This document shows positions 35,709 through 45,725 of a stretch of 64,000 nt of DNA, in pieces. Source of the DNA: Dasania marina DSM 21967 (lineage in GTDB: Bacteria > Pseudomonadota > Gammaproteobacteria > Pseudomonadales > Dasaniaceae); assembly GCF_000373485.1 (NCBI RefSeq), contig NZ_KB891585.1:81824-145823 (forward strand), in the 5' to 3' direction. The notes beneath the pieces were generated by a model. It did no database searches. It was not told the origin of the DNA and worked only from the letters and a program-made list of their open reading frames with translations. A program made the position numbers and the translations under genes. Numbering within the stretch: position 1 is the stretch's first letter; each line of letters begins with the position of its first letter.

Positions 35709-36410
35709 ATGCGTGTTGAACTGCAGCCAGCTTATGTTTTACACACCCGGCACTACCGTGACACCAGTATGTTGGTAGATTTTTTCACCCCGCAATATGG
35801 CCGTGTTAGTGCGGTAGCCAAAGGGGTGAGGGCAGTTAGTAAAACAGCCAAACAAAAACGCAGCCTGCTGCAGTCTTTTAAGCCTCTGTTGATTAGCTGG
35901 GGCGGTAAAAGCGATTTAAAAAGTCTGTTTCATATAGAAGCGCAAGCCGCTAGTTATGCGCTGCAGGGCGAGCGACTATTTAGCGCGATGTATGTTAATG
36001 AGCTGCTAACACGTTTATTACAGGCTGAAGAAGAAAATGACGATATCTTTTATTTGTACCAACAGGTGTTAATACAATTAAACTTGCACGAACCTGTTGA
36101 TATTATTTTGCGTCGTTTTGAGCTGACACTACTCAATTATTTAGGTTATGGCTTACAGCTAGAAAATGTTGCCGATACCGGTGAGGCGATAGCGCCGGAT
36201 GGGCGCTATCAATACTTTCCCGAACGGGGGTTTAGTGCCTACCATGGCGATCAACCCTTACGAAATAGTTTTAATGGCGCGGATTTATTAGCCATAGCGG
36301 CGGCAGATTTTCAGCCCACCGCACGGGCAGCGGCAAAACGGCTATGTAGGCAGGCACTGGGGTTTTATTTAGGCGCTAAACCTTTAAAAAGCCGCGAGTT
36401 GTTTTTATGA
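35709..36410 (+). CDS. recO: DNA repair protein RecO
   Basis: RecO works with RecR to load RecA on SSB-coated gaps. The 233-residue protein has an N-terminal OB fold (AYVLHTRHYRDTSMLVDFF, then GRVSAVAKGVRAVSK) and a helical C-terminal domain (SAMYVNELLTRLL). The C-terminal zinc cysteines known in some bacteria are absent, as in gammaproteobacteria. It is 12 bases downstream of era. pdxJ, which usually follows, is missing here; acpS comes next. Confidence 0.95.
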   Translation: MRVELQPAYVLHTRHYRDTSMLVDFFTPQYGRVSAVAKGVRAVSKTAKQKRSLLQSFKPLLISWGGKSDLKSLFHIEAQAASYALQGERLFSAMYVNELLTRLLQAEEENDDIFYLYQQVLIQLNLHEPVDIILRRFELTLLNYLGYGLQLENVADTGEAIAPDGRYQYFPERGFSAYHGDQPLRNSFNGADLLAIAAADFQPTARAAAKRLCRQALGFYLGAKPLKSRELFL

Positions 36411-36447
36411 GTAAGCTTAGCTAACAGGCAAGTTGATAGGTTGCAGA

Positions 36448-36828
36448 ATGATAGTAGGTATAGGTACCGATTTAGTAAAAATTGATCGTATAGAGGCCAG
36501 TTATCAACGTTTGGGCAATAAGTTTGCGCAGCGTATATTAACGCCACAGGAATTTGCTCAATTTGAAACAGCGACTAAACCTATAGCCCTATTAGCCAAA
36601 CGTTTTGCAGTGAAAGAAGCGGCAGGTAAAGCACTAGGTACCGGCATAGGCCAAGGTGTTAGCTGGCAAGATATTTCTATAACCCATAATGAGCTTGGCG
36701 CGCCTATGCTGTGTTTTTCCGGTAAAGCGGCAGAATATGCCGCTGCTCGCCAGGTTTGCGGCCAGCACGTTAGTATTAGCGATGAAGACGATATAGCGAC
36801 TGCTTTCGTGGTGTTAGAAAGCCTGTAA
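36448..36828 (+). CDS. acpS: holo-[acyl-carrier-protein] synthase
   Basis: AcpS transfers 4'-phosphopantetheine from CoA to acyl carrier protein. The start MIVGIGTDLVKIDRIE at 36448 matches the family exactly; a TTG five codons earlier is unnecessary. The metal/CoA-binding D8 in GTDLV and the block RFAVKEAAGKALGTGI are intact. It has 126 residues, the usual size. It lies in the rnc-era-recO operon, about 40 bp after recO. Confidence 0.97.
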   Translation: MIVGIGTDLVKIDRIEASYQRLGNKFAQRILTPQEFAQFETATKPIALLAKRFAVKEAAGKALGTGIGQGVSWQDISITHNELGAPMLCFSGKAAEYAAARQVCGQHVSISDEDDIATAFVVLESL

Positions 36829-36885
36829 CGTTTATATCCCTTAAGGGTATAGATCTCAGCGACTCACAAGGAATACCAGTTAATT

Positions 36886-39120
36886 ATGGTAAAAGTACGT
36901 GAAGAATATCCAGTTAATAGCGATGGCTCTATTGATGTCAGTCAGTGGCTAGAGCGCCTGCCGGTAGACCCCGCGGTTGATAAAGTCGAGTTACTGCGGG
37001 CCTGTAACTTTAGTCAATTTATAGAGCAGCAACCCAACACCGACTCCCCCAATTCCTGGGGCAAAGAGCACAGCCGTTTCCGTATAGGCATGGAAATGGT
37101 TGAGATACTCGCCGACCTACATTTAGATACCGAAACCTTAGTCGCTGCGGTGATTTATAGATTGGTTCGTGAGCATCAACTAGAGCTGGATGTCGTTAGA
37201 GAAAATTTTGGTGAGCGTGTCGCCACGCTGATTGAAGGTGTCATACGTATGGCGGCCATGAGTAAGGTGATAGCAGGCGATACCCCGGTGTTAGGCCAAG
37301 CCAGTGCGCAAAAAGAAAATATACGCAAAATGCTGGTGGCCTTAGTCGATGATGTGCGAGTGGCATTGTTAAAATTAGCTGAACGCACCTGCGCTATCCG
37401 AGCCGTTAAAAATAATCCCACACGCCGCTATTTAGTCGCCCGCGAAGTATTTGATATTTACGCACCGCTGGCTCACCGTTTAGGCATAGGCCATATTAAA
37501 TGGGAGTTGGAAGACTTATCGTTCCGCTACCTACATGCTGCCTCCTATAAAAAAATTGCCAAATTACTTGATGAAAAAAGATTGGCCAGGCAGCGCTATA
37601 TAGAAGAAGTTAAGCAGTTGCTCAGCGATGTTTTGGCAAAAAATGCTATAGAGGCTGAGCTCAGTGGTCGAGTTAAACACATCTATAGTATCTGGCGTAA
37701 AATGCAGCGCAAAGGCATAGGTTTTTCACAGGTTTACGATATTCGGGCGGTGCGTATATTAGTGCCCGAACTAAAGGACTGTTATGCCGTGCTAGGTTTA
37801 GTGCACGGCCTGTGGCGTAATATCGCCAATGAGTTTGACGACTATATCGCCAACCCCAAAGATAATGGTTATCGCTCACTGCATACGGCGGTGATAGGGC
37901 CTGAGGGAAAGGTCTTAGAAATACAAATACGTACCTTTGCCATGCATGAGGAATCCGAGTACGGGGTTTGCGCCCACTGGCGTTATAAAGGTGCTGACAG
38001 GCATGGTGGCAGCAGCTACGAAGATAAAATTGCCTGGCTGCGGCAGGTGTTAGATTGGCACGAAGAGATAGATGGCGGCACTGAAGAAATTACCAAGCGC
38101 TTTGCCAATGCTCAGGATAGAGTCTATGTGTTTACCCCCGACGGCCATGTCGTCAACTTAGCACAGGGCTCTACGCCCTTGGATTTTGCCTACCACATCC
38201 ATACTGAGGTGGGGCACCGCTGCCGGGGTGCGAAAGTGAATGGTCGTATAGTGTCGCTAACCTATGCGTTGGCCACCGGTGAACAAGTAGAGATATTAAC
38301 TGGCAAAGAGAACAACCCCAAGCGCGACTGGCTACAACCTAGCTTGCACTACCTGCAATCATCCCGGGCGCGTAGCAAAGTGCAGGCCTGGTTTAGGTTG
38401 CAAGCGAGAGAGGATAATGTCGCTGCGGGCCGGGCGCTGGTAGAAAAAGTCTTCAAACGCATGGCCTTAACCAGCCTAGATTACAAAACGGTAGCTACCT
38501 ATTTTGGCTATCAAGTGGTCGAAGATATGTATGCCGCAGTAGGCGCGGGTGATATTAATACCGCACAAATACTCGCTGTCAGTGAACGCTTTGATAAAGG
38601 TGTAGAGGCGCCTGTTACCGAGCTAGTCACTAAGCCGCCCCGCGTTGATGAAGGCAGCAACAATATTATTGTACAAGGGGTAGGTAATCTACTGACGCAT
38701 TTTGCCAGGTGCTGTAAGCCGGTGCCAGGCGATATGATTATGGGCTATGTTACCCAAGGTCGTGGCGTTAGCATACACCTACAGGATTGCGCCAAACTGC
38801 TGCAGTTGCAACACAACGAGCCTGAGCGAATTATAGAAGTGAATTGGGGCGATGCTCAGAAACCACAAAGTTACCCGGTAGATTTAGAAGTCACCGCCTT
38901 TGACCGCCAGGGTTTATTACGAGATGTAACGACCTTGCTAGCCAATGCTAAAGTAGATGTTATTGCCATGCAAACCACCACCAATAAAAAAGACCACACG
39001 GCCTTAATGGCCTTAACGGTAGAAATGAGTGGCCTAGCAGAATTATCGAACCTGTTAAGCCGTATCAATAGCCTGCCCAATGTTTCTAATGCTTACCGGG
39101 TAAGAGAAGATAAAAAATAA
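36886..39120 (+). CDS. relA: GTP pyrophosphokinase RelA
   Basis: RelA makes (p)ppGpp on stalled ribosomes during amino acid starvation. The 744-residue protein has a hydrolase-like HD region where the catalytic HDxxED is replaced (AAVIYRLVREHQLE), so it should be synthetase-only, as in RelA. The synthetase domain has YDIRAVRILV and NPKDNGYRSLHTAV, the TGS domain starts VYVFTPDGHVVNLAQG, the Zn-finger region is HFARCCKPVPGD, and a C-terminal ACT domain is present. Its last base is the first base of the mazG ATG, so the two are coupled. Confidence 0.97.
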   Translation: MVKVREEYPVNSDGSIDVSQWLERLPVDPAVDKVELLRACNFSQFIEQQPNTDSPNSWGKEHSRFRIGMEMVEILADLHLDTETLVAAVIYRLVREHQLELDVVRENFGERVATLIEGVIRMAAMSKVIAGDTPVLGQASAQKENIRKMLVALVDDVRVALLKLAERTCAIRAVKNNPTRRYLVAREVFDIYAPLAHRLGIGHIKWELEDLSFRYLHAASYKKIAKLLDEKRLARQRYIEEVKQLLSDVLAKNAIEAELSGRVKHIYSIWRKMQRKGIGFSQVYDIRAVRILVPELKDCYAVLGLVHGLWRNIANEFDDYIANPKDNGYRSLHTAVIGPEGKVLEIQIRTFAMHEESEYGVCAHWRYKGADRHGGSSYEDKIAWLRQVLDWHEEIDGGTEEITKRFANAQDRVYVFTPDGHVVNLAQGSTPLDFAYHIHTEVGHRCRGAKVNGRIVSLTYALATGEQVEILTGKENNPKRDWLQPSLHYLQSSRARSKVQAWFRLQAREDNVAAGRALVEKVFKRMALTSLDYKTVATYFGYQVVEDMYAAVGAGDINTAQILAVSERFDKGVEAPVTELVTKPPRVDEGSNNIIVQGVGNLLTHFARCCKPVPGDMIMGYVTQGRGVSIHLQDCAKLLQLQHNEPERIIEVNWGDAQKPQSYPVDLEVTAFDRQGLLRDVTTLLANAKVDVIAMQTTTNKKDHTALMALTVEMSGLAELSNLLSRINSLPNVSNAYRVREDKK

Positions 39121-39935
39121 TGCCTGAGCCTATGTATAGCTTACAAGACTTGCAGTATCTGATGCAGCGCTTACGTGATCCTCAGGACGGCTGCCATTGG
39201 GATAAGGAGCAAACCTTTGCCAGCATAGTGCCTCACACCTTGGAAGAGAGCTACGAGCTAGCCGATGCGATAGCCCGTAACGATATGGCGCATATTAAAG
39301 AAGAGCTGGGCGACGTATTATTTCAGGTTATTTTTTACAGCCAGTTAGGTGCTGAGCAGCAGGCTTTTAGCTTAGAGGATGTGATCCATCAGCTCACCGC
39401 CAAGCTGATACGTAGGCATCCCCATGTTTTCCCCAGTGGTGAATTGCACAGCCGTGCCGGCCAGCAACAGCAGCAAACCGAGCAAGTCAAAGCAAGCTGG
39501 GAGGCGATTAAGCAGCAAGAACGTCAGCAAAAACAGCAGCACAGCCTGTTAGCAGATGTACCCCTAGCCTTACCCGCCTTAAATCGCGCAGCTAAACTAC
39601 AAAAACGTGCCGCCAAAGTGGGCTTTGATTGGAACGATATAAGCAAAGTCATAGATAAGCTGCATGAAGAACTTGCTGAATTGGAGCAGGCCCAACAGGG
39701 AGGTGACAAAGCCGAAATAGAATCGGAGTTAGGTGACATCTTATTTTGCTGCGTTAATTTAGCTAGGCATTTACAGGTTAATCCCGAATCAGCCCTACGC
39801 TCCACCAATCGTAAGTTTGAGCGGCGTTTTGCGTATATAGAGCAGCAACTGCATAGTCGACAGCAAGCTATAGCCGATAGTAGTTTGGAGCTTTTAGAGT
39901 CGCTATGGCTAGAAGCCAAACAACAGCTAGGTTAG
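39120..39935 (+). CDS. mazG: nucleoside triphosphate pyrophosphohydrolase MazG
   Basis: MazG hydrolyses NTPs to NMP and pyrophosphate and in E. coli lowers ppGpp during starvation, which fits its overlap with relA. The 271-residue protein has two MazG repeats. The first has LRDPQDGCHWDKEQTF and the metal motif EESYELADAI with EELGDVLFQ; the second has KLHEELAELEQA and ESELGDILFCCVNLARH. A Q-rich linker (about 120-140) joins them. It overlaps relA by one base. Confidence 0.96.
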   Translation: MPEPMYSLQDLQYLMQRLRDPQDGCHWDKEQTFASIVPHTLEESYELADAIARNDMAHIKEELGDVLFQVIFYSQLGAEQQAFSLEDVIHQLTAKLIRRHPHVFPSGELHSRAGQQQQQTEQVKASWEAIKQQERQQKQQHSLLADVPLALPALNRAAKLQKRAAKVGFDWNDISKVIDKLHEELAELEQAQQGGDKAEIESELGDILFCCVNLARHLQVNPESALRSTNRKFERRFAYIEQQLHSRQQAIADSSLELLESLWLEAKQQLG

Positions 39936-40050
39936 CCCTGATGGATTAATCGGCATAAATGGCCGCTGTTTTTACTTTAGCGATGCAATAAAAGGGGTTA
40001 TTTGGCTAAAATTTGACCGCCTTTTTACTGCCTAGCCTGAATCCGCTTGA

Positions 40051-40806
<756 letters not shown>

Positions 40807-40842
40807 ACCGCGACATAAAGTGTTGTCTTTTTCGACACACAC

Positions 40843-40880
40843 AATAAAAAAAGGCTCCTTAGGGAGCCTTTTTTTATTGT
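40843..40880 (+). terminator. terminator after adk
   Basis: AAAAAAAGGCTCC and GGAGCCTTTTTTT form a strong stem with a four-base loop and a long T-run, about 45 bases after the adk stop. Confidence 0.93.
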
Positions 40881-41288
40881 CGCTAAATCGATTATATAAG
40901 CTTGCGTATAGCTGATGTTTTTAATTTTTTGGGGTTAATTATTCGTTTTCAAAAGCTGCTTGCTTGTAATTGACGATGCTATAAAAAGGAAATGTCATAG
41001 CTATTATTTTTAAAATCAGCGCTGGTTTGTAAAATACATTTTTATAAGATGCGGGAGCAAAAATCCTTATTTCCCAACTTCAACCCTGATTTTTTAAAAA
41101 AAAGTCACTTTTCTTTAAAAAAAAGTGAAAAAAACGTTAAAAAAACAAAAAAAACTTTAGAAATATGGGTTTTTAGACTAAGTATTAAGTGGATTTTAAA
41201 AATATGTGCTTGTTTCTTATTTAATAAAATTAATCAATCCATAAGAAACTGTTGTAACGCACAAGGCCATTGTTGAGGAGAAAGCAAA
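40881..41288. other. A-tract-rich region upstream of the H1-like gene
   Basis: There is no credible gene here. Runs of 7-8 A occur at about 41096-41103, 41117-41124, 41128-41134, 41139-41145 and 41147-41154. Their centres are separated by roughly one or two helical turns, the pattern of intrinsically curved DNA. An inverted repeat TCACTTTT (41105-41112) / AAAAGTGA (41121-41128) sits within it. The open frame at 41049-41276 is lysine-rich only because of the A-runs and is rejected. Confidence 0.55.
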
Positions 41289-42212
41289 ATGCCCAAAGCA
41301 AAAGCAAAGAGAAAGCCTGCTGCGAAGAAACGGGTTGCAGCAAAAAAAGCACCAGCTAAGTCTGCTGTATTAGCCCCTGCGGTTGCGAAAGCGCAAGAGG
41401 CCATGGCTAAGCTGACTAAATCCATAGACGGCGAGCAGAAAAGCCAATCTTCTTTACAGAAGAAAGCGGTAGCTGCTAAGAAGAAGGCAGCAAAATCAGG
41501 CAAAGCAGCAGATAAAAATGCCGCTAAGCGTGCTAGAGCGGCTACTGCTAAGGCAGCAGCTAAAATCAAAGCATTACGGGCTAAATCTGCTGATGCAAAA
41601 CTCAGGCTTACTAAAGCCAAGTCAGATGCTAAGGCTAAAGCAGCAGTAGCCGCGGTAGAGGCTACGTTAGCAAGCCGCGCAGCAGCACAAGCCGCAGCTG
41701 ACAGTGCGGCACTGGCCAAAGCGGTTAAAGCCTATGAAGCCAATTGGGTGAAAAAACGCGTCGCAGCTAATAAGAAGCGATTAGCCGCATTAGCTAAGAA
41801 GTTAAAGGCCAAGGCCGCAGCAGCAGCTAAGAAGGAGGCCGCTAAAATTGCTACGGCTGAGCGCAAGGCCGCTGCTAAAGCGAAGGTACTAGCTAGGAAA
41901 GTGGCCGCTAAGGCCAAAATAGCGGAGCGTAAAGCCGCTGCCAAAGCCAAGGCTGCCGAGCGCAAGGCCGCGGCTAAAGCCAAAGCTGCCGCGAAAAAAG
42001 CTGTTGCTAAGGCGAAGAAGAAAGTCGCACCTAAGAAAAAGGCCGCTGCCAAGAAAAAAGCAGCCCCTAAGAAAAAGGCCGCGGCGAAGAAAAAAGCAGC
42101 TCCTAAGAAAAAAGTAGCCGCGAAGAAAAAAGCGGCCCCCAAGAAAAAGGCCGCAGCCAAGAAGCCAGCCAAGAAAAAGGCAGCTAAGCGCAAAGCCGCT
42201 AAGAAAAAGTAA
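41289..42212 (+). CDS. histone H1-like Lys/Ala-rich DNA-binding protein
   Basis: This very basic 307-residue protein resembles eukaryotic H1 tails and bacterial H1-like proteins that compact DNA. It begins MPKAKAKRKPAAKKR. A helical middle (about 30-170) is rich in Ala, Lys and some acidic residues. A tail from ~170 has many KAAAKAK/ERKAAAKA units and then a regular PKKKAAAKKKAA repeat to the end (AKRKAAKKK). A GAGGAG site eight bases upstream supports the start. Pseudomonas AlgP has a similar tail (KPAA repeats), but its N-terminal domain is not recognisable here, so I do not use that name. Large antisense frames are composition artefacts. Confidence 0.85.
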   Translation: MPKAKAKRKPAAKKRVAAKKAPAKSAVLAPAVAKAQEAMAKLTKSIDGEQKSQSSLQKKAVAAKKKAAKSGKAADKNAAKRARAATAKAAAKIKALRAKSADAKLRLTKAKSDAKAKAAVAAVEATLASRAAAQAAADSAALAKAVKAYEANWVKKRVAANKKRLAALAKKLKAKAAAAAKKEAAKIATAERKAAAKAKVLARKVAAKAKIAERKAAAKAKAAERKAAAKAKAAAKKAVAKAKKKVAPKKKAAAKKKAAPKKKAAAKKKAAPKKKVAAKKKAAPKKKAAAKKPAKKKAAKRKAAKKK

Positions 42213-42225
42213 TACTTAGCCTATA

Positions 42226-42262
42226 CAAAAACCCCAGCTAGCCTTGCTACTGGGGTTTTTTA
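42226..42262. terminator. bidirectional terminator between H1-like gene and mobA
   Basis: AAAAACCCCAG and CTGGGGTTTTTT pair around a loop of about twelve bases. It serves the H1-like gene on the plus strand and mobA on the minus strand. Confidence 0.88.
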
Positions 42263-42285
42263 TTGCCGGTATGAAAATAATGAGT

Positions 42286-42870
42286 CTAGCGCAGCTGATC
42301 CAGCAGTTCAGGGCTATTAATATTGAAAAACTGCCCTTTTAAATCCGATAAGTCAGCAGCATGGGCTACATGTTGTTGCTGCCACGCTCTCACTCGCCTT
42401 TCGCCTTGCCTTAAATAAGCCTGCAAGCTAGCGGCTAGCGATGTTTTCATTAGGCAAAGCAAGTATTGGCCTTGTTCGCCGTCATCAACATAGCTAATGT
42501 CGCCATCGCTGCTAAGCAGGGTATCGGCCAGTCTAGTGACTAAATCCTTGGGCAAAATGGGGCTATCGCAGGGGCAAACCAAGCAATACTCGGTTTTAAT
42601 ATGAGGTAGGCAACTGGCGATGCCGGCCAGCGGCCCTTGATAATCAGCTAATTGATCGCTGATGCAGGGGTAGCCATATTGTTGATATTGCTCGATGTTG
42701 CGGTTGCAGCTAATCACAATATCGCTGACTTGTTCACGTATTTGATTAATAACATGGCTCACCAAGGGTTGTTCTTGCCACAGTATCAAGCCTTTATCTC
42801 TATGCTGAAAGCGGCTGCCTTGGCCGCCAGCCAAAATGATAGCGCTAATATTTTTGCGATCAATTTTCAT
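42286..42870 (-). CDS. mobA: molybdenum cofactor guanylyltransferase
   Basis: MobA adds GMP to molybdopterin to make the bis-MGD cofactor of DMSO reductase-type enzymes. The N-terminal nucleotide-binding motif ISAIILAGGQGSRFQHRDKG is complete, followed by QGPLAGIASCL and CPCDSPILP, the metal/catalytic region. It has about 194 residues from the ATG at 42870. It stands alone here; no molybdoenzyme is in the window. Confidence 0.92.
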   Translation of the reverse strand: MKIDRKNISAIILAGGQGSRFQHRDKGLILWQEQPLVSHVINQIREQVSDIVISCNRNIEQYQQYGYPCISDQLADYQGPLAGIASCLPHIKTEYCLVCPCDSPILPKDLVTRLADTLLSSDGDISYVDDGEQGQYLLCLMKTSLAASLQAYLRQGERRVRAWQQQHVAHAADLSDLKGQFFNINSPELLDQLR

Positions 42871-42980
42871 CAATTTACCGTAAACTTGTGGTCATAAATA
42901 TGTCGGGCCTTAGTCTACACCGAAATAGCCCCAGCTCGACAAATCATCATCAACAGTTATAACGGTAGTTCATTATCCCT

Positions 42981-44942
42981 GTGAAAAACGCTACAGACTA
43001 TTCCTCACTGCTAGGCGAACAGGGGCTATTTGCACAGCATATTAGTGACTTCGTTGCCAGACCAGGCCAGCAGCAAATGGTTGAGCGGGTTGCGGCGGCC
43101 ATTAACCAGCAGCAAAACTATGTTATTGAGGCCCCTTCCGGTTTAGGAAAAACCTGGGGCTATGTTATACCGGCCTTGCTAAGTGGCAAAAAAACGCTGA
43201 TATCCACCGCCGGCCACTACCTACAACAGCAATTGTATTTGCGTGATATTCCACAAGTGCAACAGTGCTTAGGCTTAAACCGCAGCATTGCACTCTTAAA
43301 AGGGCGCAGTAATTATTTGTGTCCCTACTATATAAAAAAGCATATACAGGCTGAGACCAAAAGCGCTGCTGCGCAGCAGCGGCAAAGACAGCTTAGTCAT
43401 ATTTACCAACAGCTGCGGGAAAGCGGGCAGGGCGATATTAGTGTGTTAGCTATACCTGCTAACCTGCGTTCTTATGTCAGCTGTGCTGCCGAGGAGTGTT
43501 TAGCTGAGCGCTGCCCAGATTTTAAAGCCTGTCCTTTGTTTAAAGCGCGTCGCCGCGCTGAACATGCCGATGTGGTGATTGTGAATCACAGCCTATTACT
43601 CAGTGATGAAAGTGCTGCTAGCCGCACGCTTATTAAGCAAGCACAGACGGTGATAGTGGATGAGGCGCATCGTTTACTCGCATTAGCGCAACAATTTTCC
43701 GAGCATAGAGTGAGTAGCCGTCAGCTGCGGCAATTTATACGGCAACTGTTAAGTACCTGCCAGCGTTGTACTGCTGAAGATGCCAGCATACAACGCTATC
43801 TCGGCCAATTAACACAATGGCTAAGTGACTTGCCTGCGCAGTTACCAACCAGCATACCGTACCAGCGTGCCGCGCATGTTCGCGTGGTGCAGCAAGTGCT
43901 ACAAATTTTTAGCCACTTATTGCCATGGTTTACCATCGCCAAAGAGCGTGATTATCAATTGAGTTTATTGGCGACCCAAGCTCAACAGCTGCATAACGCT
44001 TTACTGGCCATACTCTCTGCTGAAGGTTTATGTTGGGTACAAAAACAAGGTCGTGGCTTTGTGATACAAAATACGCCAGTGCATGTATTGGATAACTTAC
44101 AAAAAACCATAGCGGCCTATCCGCAGCATAGCTGGATACTTACCTCAGCAACGCTGTCTAGCTGCGCAGCAACAGAGCAGCCACTACTGGCTGATGAAAT
44201 GGTGTTACGGCGCACCGGCTTAAACTCGCAGCAGTCCTATCGCTTAGCCAGCCCTTTTGATTTTCAGCAGCAGGCGCGTTTATATTTACCAGCTATGCAG
44301 CACAGCCCTGAGCAGTGTGGTTTTTATACGGAGTTTTGCCAACGGCTAGCTGAGTTTGTCGCCCTGTGCCCAGGCCGGGTGTTAGTGTTGTTCAGCAGTT
44401 ATCGCGCCTTAAACACAGTTGCTGAGCAATTAGCTTTACCGCCGCATAGGCAGCTTTTACAGCAGGCCAAAACTGAGCAGGGTGGCGCGGATAATTATGC
44501 GCTACTAAAACAATTTATTGCCTTACCCCAGGGTATCTTATTAGCTACCGGCGCTTTTTGGGAGGGGGTAGATTTATCAGGTGCGCCCCTATCAGCAGTG
44601 GTGATGGATAAACTTCCCTTTAGCTCGCCCACTGATCCTTTAACGAAATTACGCAGCCATTATTTACAACAGCATGGGGTGGATAGCTTTAACGAATTTA
44701 TGTTGCCTGAGGCAATTATCAAATTCCGTCAAGGTTGTGGCAGATTATTGCGACGAGTAGGGGATAAGGGCGTTATAATGCTGGCCGATAATAGACTGCA
44801 CACTAAGTCCTACGGTCAGCGTTTTATTGATAGCATACCGGGGCTGCCACAGTGTTCTAGCCTAGAACAGCTAGACGTGTTTTTTAATCATCCACTTGTT
44901 AATGACCTACATGTTAATAACGACCCAGCCAGCACGAATTAA
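42981..44942 (+). CDS. yoaA: DinG/YoaA-family Fe-S DNA helicase
   Basis: This XPD-like superfamily 2 helicase acts in DNA repair; E. coli YoaA works with HolC at damaged forks. The 653-residue protein has Walker A APSGLGKTWG and DEAH box VDEAHRL. Fe-S cysteines are C112 (NYLCPYY) and the CAAEECLAERCPDFKACPLF group. Motif V/VI blocks include GAFWEGVDLSGAPL and KFRQGCGRLLRR. It is GTG-initiated and directly followed by tsaB, as in E. coli yoaA-tsaB, which favours YoaA over DinG. Confidence 0.88.
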   Translation: MKNATDYSSLLGEQGLFAQHISDFVARPGQQQMVERVAAAINQQQNYVIEAPSGLGKTWGYVIPALLSGKKTLISTAGHYLQQQLYLRDIPQVQQCLGLNRSIALLKGRSNYLCPYYIKKHIQAETKSAAAQQRQRQLSHIYQQLRESGQGDISVLAIPANLRSYVSCAAEECLAERCPDFKACPLFKARRRAEHADVVIVNHSLLLSDESAASRTLIKQAQTVIVDEAHRLLALAQQFSEHRVSSRQLRQFIRQLLSTCQRCTAEDASIQRYLGQLTQWLSDLPAQLPTSIPYQRAAHVRVVQQVLQIFSHLLPWFTIAKERDYQLSLLATQAQQLHNALLAILSAEGLCWVQKQGRGFVIQNTPVHVLDNLQKTIAAYPQHSWILTSATLSSCAATEQPLLADEMVLRRTGLNSQQSYRLASPFDFQQQARLYLPAMQHSPEQCGFYTEFCQRLAEFVALCPGRVLVLFSSYRALNTVAEQLALPPHRQLLQQAKTEQGGADNYALLKQFIALPQGILLATGAFWEGVDLSGAPLSAVVMDKLPFSSPTDPLTKLRSHYLQQHGVDSFNEFMLPEAIIKFRQGCGRLLRRVGDKGVIMLADNRLHTKSYGQRFIDSIPGLPQCSSLEQLDVFFNHPLVNDLHVNNDPASTN

Positions 44943-44945
44943 TTT

Positions 44946-45659
44946 ATGAAAATACTTGCCGTTGATAGCAGCACAGAAGCCTGCTCGGTTGCCTTACTGG
45001 ATAGCGATAAGCTCAGCGAGGGCGACCAGCCTATGCCGCCATTGGCGCTGTATGAATTGGCCCCCAGAGAGCATAGCCAGCGATTGCTACCCATGGTCGA
45101 TCAACTATTAGCAGAGGCTGGCATCAGCATAAAGCAGCTAGATGCCATAGCCTTTGGCAAAGGGCCGGGTTCGTTTACTGGCCTGCGCATATGCTTAGGC
45201 CTAGTGCAGGGCTTAGCCTATGGTGCTGATGTACCGGTGATACCGGTTTCCTCATTACAGGCATTGGCGCAAACCGCCTTGGATTTGGGGGAAGTAACCG
45301 CCGCGCAGCCTGTTATTGCCAGCATCGATGCTCGAATGAGTGAGATATACTGGTGCGCCTATCGCTGTGAGCAGGGCCTCATGCAGCCTATCATCGATGA
45401 GCAATTAAACGCGCCGCAAGATTTCATCCAGCCATCAGCGCTGAATAACTTTGCTGCGGTAGGCAGTGGTTGGCAGTATAGGCAAGCGATGGACTATCAG
45501 GGTCTAGGGTACTGCAACGATCAATTACTACCCCGCGCCTCAGCCGTCGCCAGCTTAGCCCTAGCGCAGTATCAGGCTGGCCATTACTGCGCCGCCGATC
45601 AGGCCCAGCCCACCTATATACGTGACCAAGTGGCCTGGAAAAAAATCGCTGATCAATAG
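44946..45659 (+). CDS. tsaB: tRNA threonylcarbamoyladenosine biosynthesis protein TsaB
   Basis: TsaB is the partner that binds TsaD (and TsaE) to add threonylcarbamoyl to A37 of ANN-decoding tRNAs. The 237-residue ASKHA-fold protein begins MKILAVDSSTEACSVALLD and has the GPGSFTGLRICLGLVQGLAYG block typical of TsaB. It starts three bases after the yoaA stop, so the two are probably co-translated. Confidence 0.96.
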   Translation: MKILAVDSSTEACSVALLDSDKLSEGDQPMPPLALYELAPREHSQRLLPMVDQLLAEAGISIKQLDAIAFGKGPGSFTGLRICLGLVQGLAYGADVPVIPVSSLQALAQTALDLGEVTAAQPVIASIDARMSEIYWCAYRCEQGLMQPIIDEQLNAPQDFIQPSALNNFAAVGSGWQYRQAMDYQGLGYCNDQLLPRASAVASLALAQYQAGHYCAADQAQPTYIRDQVAWKKIADQ

Positions 45660-45725
45660 CACAAACCCTAAAGCTTAAATCCTAAACAAATAAGCCACAA
45701 CAATAATGCAGGGAGTGACCTAGCA

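Noticed and set aside
41049-41276. 75-codon lysine-rich frame upstream of the H1-like gene
   Set aside because: It consists of A-runs read as Lys/Asn with no ribosome site; it looks like curved non-coding DNA.
41234-42193. Long minus-strand open frames opposite the H1-like gene
   Set aside because: They are Ala/Phe/Leu-rich mirror images of Lys/Ala codons, produced by composition.
41289-42212. Naming the H1-like gene algP
   Set aside because: Only the basic tail is similar; the N-terminal domain of AlgP is not recognisable and the neighbours differ.
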